Source: Ktedonosporobacter rubrisoli (GTDB lineage Bacteria > Chloroflexota > Ktedonobacteria > Ktedonobacterales > Ktedonobacteraceae). Taken from it: a stretch of 64,000 bases of DNA. The stretch covers positions 9,114,001 to 9,178,000 of the forward strand of contig NZ_CP035758.1 in NCBI RefSeq assembly GCF_004208415.1, read 5' to 3'. Made by a program: the position numbers and the translations under genes. How positions within the stretch are numbered: position 1 is the stretch's first letter; every line of letters starts with the position of its first letter. A model generated the notes under the pieces. That model ran no database searches, had not been told where the DNA came from, and was given only the letters and a program-made list of their open reading frames with translations. Shown one piece after another: positions 62,724 to 64,000 of the stretch.

Positions 62724-63521
62724 TTATCTGGAAGAAGTTATAGCAAAGGTCACCCCTTGTGTGAGCTTAAGTTGCTGTTGCCAGTTGGTTGGTGACTCTG
62801 CTGTTGTTGCTACCAGCAATGTATGTGTCTGACTAAAAGATTGTTCCTGTCCCATGTCGTGCCAGCCTGGCTTATTTTTGGCGTATTCGTAGTTTGGATC
62901 TGCCAGGCGTAAGCCCAGATTATTGACGATATAGAGGGCATCGTCGTAGCGCTTAAGTGGGCCTGTAAAGGTTATGCGTATGTACTTACCAGCTTGCTGA
63001 GGGGCCAGTGCAATAACTGTGTTTGAGGGAGGGGAGCCCGCGTGAATCATAGGACAATACATCATCACTTTTGTGCGGACGGAGCTTACATCCGCCTGAG
63101 CCTGCAGGCGCTTGAGCCAATCAGGTGAGCTTAGCGCTGTAGTCGTGAACCACATACGAGCCTGAGTGGTCTTGCTCGTAAAAAAATCTTTATTGCCCAT
63201 TTGATGCCAGGCTATCCATGAAGCTACAGAGCCGTCAGAGGCTAGTTTAGTGCTGATGCAAGGCCAGGTCGGCTGCAGACCGAGATCGGTAATGGTACGC
63301 AATGCAGAAGTATATGAAGTTGCTGCTTTGAAAGAGATGATCCCGCTTTCTGGATGCCATGGAGCTGATGATACTGTCGTCGGGTGATAGGCCTGTACTG
63401 ATGTACCACACGCTGCACAAAGGAAAAGTATACAGCAGAGAAATAGCGGCATCTGGTAAAGCCGGTAGCGAGCTTGTAGAAAGCTTACAAAGCTCTTATG
63501 TTTGGAAGAATGTATAAACAT
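62724..63521 (-). CDS. Lipoprotein with two repeated domains
   Basis: 265 residues. The signal peptide PLFLCCILFLCAACGTS ends in the lipobox CAAC. Two stretches match by pattern: SYTSALRTITDLGLQ ... WHQMG ... TQARMWFTTTALSSPDWLKRLQ and RYDDALYIVNNLGLR ... WHDMG ... THTLLVATTAESPTNWQQQL. An ancestral domain of about 100 residues was therefore duplicated. No family was recognised. The ATG at 63521 follows GGAGAG, unlike the frame's first codon at 63563. It faces a small plus-strand unit. Confidence 0.65.
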   Translation of the reverse strand: MFIHSSKHKSFVSFLQARYRLYQMPLFLCCILFLCAACGTSVQAYHPTTVSSAPWHPESGIISFKAATSYTSALRTITDLGLQPTWPCISTKLASDGSVASWIAWHQMGNKDFFTSKTTQARMWFTTTALSSPDWLKRLQAQADVSSVRTKVMMYCPMIHAGSPPSNTVIALAPQQAGKYIRITFTGPLKRYDDALYIVNNLGLRLADPNYEYAKNKPGWHDMGQEQSFSQTHTLLVATTAESPTNWQQQLKLTQGVTFAITSSR

Positions 63522-63638
63522 TATCTCTCCACCAGTTCTAGATTGAACTAAGTCCTTAGACATACATCTCTTCAGGATATGTATGTTGCTAAGTTATGAC
63601 GGCATATATGAGGTAAAAGTTCCAATAGAGCAGATGGC

Positions 63639-63668
63639 TTGACAAAGTGCAATGATCGCAGTTACACT
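63639..63668 (+). promoter_or_regulatory. Sigma-70-like promoter of a small transcription unit
   Basis: TTGACA at 63639-63644 and TACACT at 63663-63668 are 18 bp apart. The only downstream candidates are the 44-codon ORF at 63767 and the terminator at 63927. Confidence 0.5.
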
Positions 63669-63766
63669 CTTAGAAACTAGCGTTATATATGGTTGAGAGA
63701 GGATTTCTACCTTTCTGAGTTTTGAATCCTACTTTCCCGAATAGAAATTAAAGGATAGCGATAACC

Positions 63767-63901
63767 ATGCAGAGCAAGCAGGGCACATCCATGAAGTTTA
63801 TAACTATGTTTATGCTTGCCTCCTATCACCGTATGTATCATGAAATGATGTATGGTGAGGTGTCGCTGTCCTGTAGACATTTGGCATCCTTGCTCACTTG
63901 A
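63767..63901 (+). CDS. Possible 44-residue small protein
   Basis: The frame starts MQSKQGTSMKFITMFMLASY and ends CRHLASLLT, rich in Met (seven of 44). AAGGATA lies about 11 bases upstream, a weak site. It lies between a good promoter and a strong terminator, so the unit is real as a transcript more surely than as a protein. It may instead be a small RNA. Confidence 0.35.
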   Translation: MQSKQGTSMKFITMFMLASYHRMYHEMMYGEVSLSCRHLASLLT

Positions 63902-63926
63902 GCAGGGGCGTAGAAGAAGAACGCTA

Positions 63927-63967
63927 AGAGGGACGCAGGCGACACACCTGCGTTCCTCTTTTTTTAT
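63927..63967 (+). terminator. Strong rho-independent terminator
   Basis: AGAGGGACGCAGG pairs with CCTGCGTTCCTCT over 13 bp with one G-U pair and a 7-nt loop, followed by a T-tract at 63959-63966. Confidence 0.85.
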
Positions 63968-64000
63968 TGAATGGATACCGATGAACTGTTCACATACTAC

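Overview
The window looks like a chromosomal segment of a Ktedonobacteria-type member of the Chloroflexota. This is an inference from gene content: a large XRE/NB-ARC/TPR regulator, a PATAN/DUF4388 protein, many ABC systems, an exosortase-type exopolysaccharide gene set without a visible exosortase, membrane-anchored PQQ-type propellers, and moderate GC with AT-rich intergenic DNA. I found no rRNA, tRNA, CRISPR array or intact insertion sequence.

Layout. 0.2-6.3 kb: a branched-chain amino acid/amide-type ABC importer (binding protein, LivH, a LivM-LivG fusion, LivF), followed at once by a nitrilase gene broken by a one-base frameshift in a G-run. 6.3-10.1 kb: non-coding DNA with a pentapeptide-repeat relic, a hairpin and five degenerate repeats, then the XRE-NB-ARC-TPR protein. 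10.1-14.3 kb: a short UvrA-like ABC ATPase of the self-resistance type and, convergent to it, an aldehyde dehydrogenase. 14.7-19.8 kb (minus strand): DUF4388 protein, HAMP-like membrane protein, ABC-2 ATPase and two ABC-2 permeases. 20.4-21.7 kb: an MFS transporter.

21.9-54.5 kb is dominated by cell-surface polysaccharide genes. It opens with a module of two HprK-like P-loop proteins, a PqqD-like protein, an S26B-type signal peptidase-like protein and an MsbA/LagD-type ABC exporter. Next come a polyprenyl-phosphate sugar-1-phosphate transferase, GT4 and GT2 glycosyltransferases, three Wzz/BY-kinase-like proteins (only one with an intact Walker A), an NTP_transf_5 protein, a sulfotransferase, an O-antigen ligase/polymerase-type protein, a Wzx-type flippase, two intact alkaline-phosphatase-superfamily enzymes plus one that appears catalytically dead, and a membrane-anchored GH5 glycosidase. 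An FAD monooxygenase and its divergent TetR regulator (30.3-32.7 kb), with two identical palindromic operators between them, interrupt this set and look unrelated to it.

54.7-64 kb: a cytidylate-kinase-like protein, a 1170-residue protein with two PQQ-type propellers, a LysR regulator with a MaoC hydratase and a CitE-type CoA-ester lyase (a possible C5 or C4 acyl-CoA branch), a duplicated-domain lipoprotein, and a compact promoter / 44-codon ORF / terminator unit at the right edge.

How the genes may work together: the sugar-phosphate transferase starts a lipid-linked repeat unit, the glycosyltransferases and sulfotransferase build and decorate it, the flippase exports it, the ligase/polymerase and Wzz/BY-kinase proteins polymerise it and set its length, and the AP-superfamily and GH5 enzymes modify or trim it. 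The PqqD/HprK/S26B/ABC module has the parts of an 'HPr-rel-A'-like system; its substrate is not visible and it is the most promising uncharacterised unit here.
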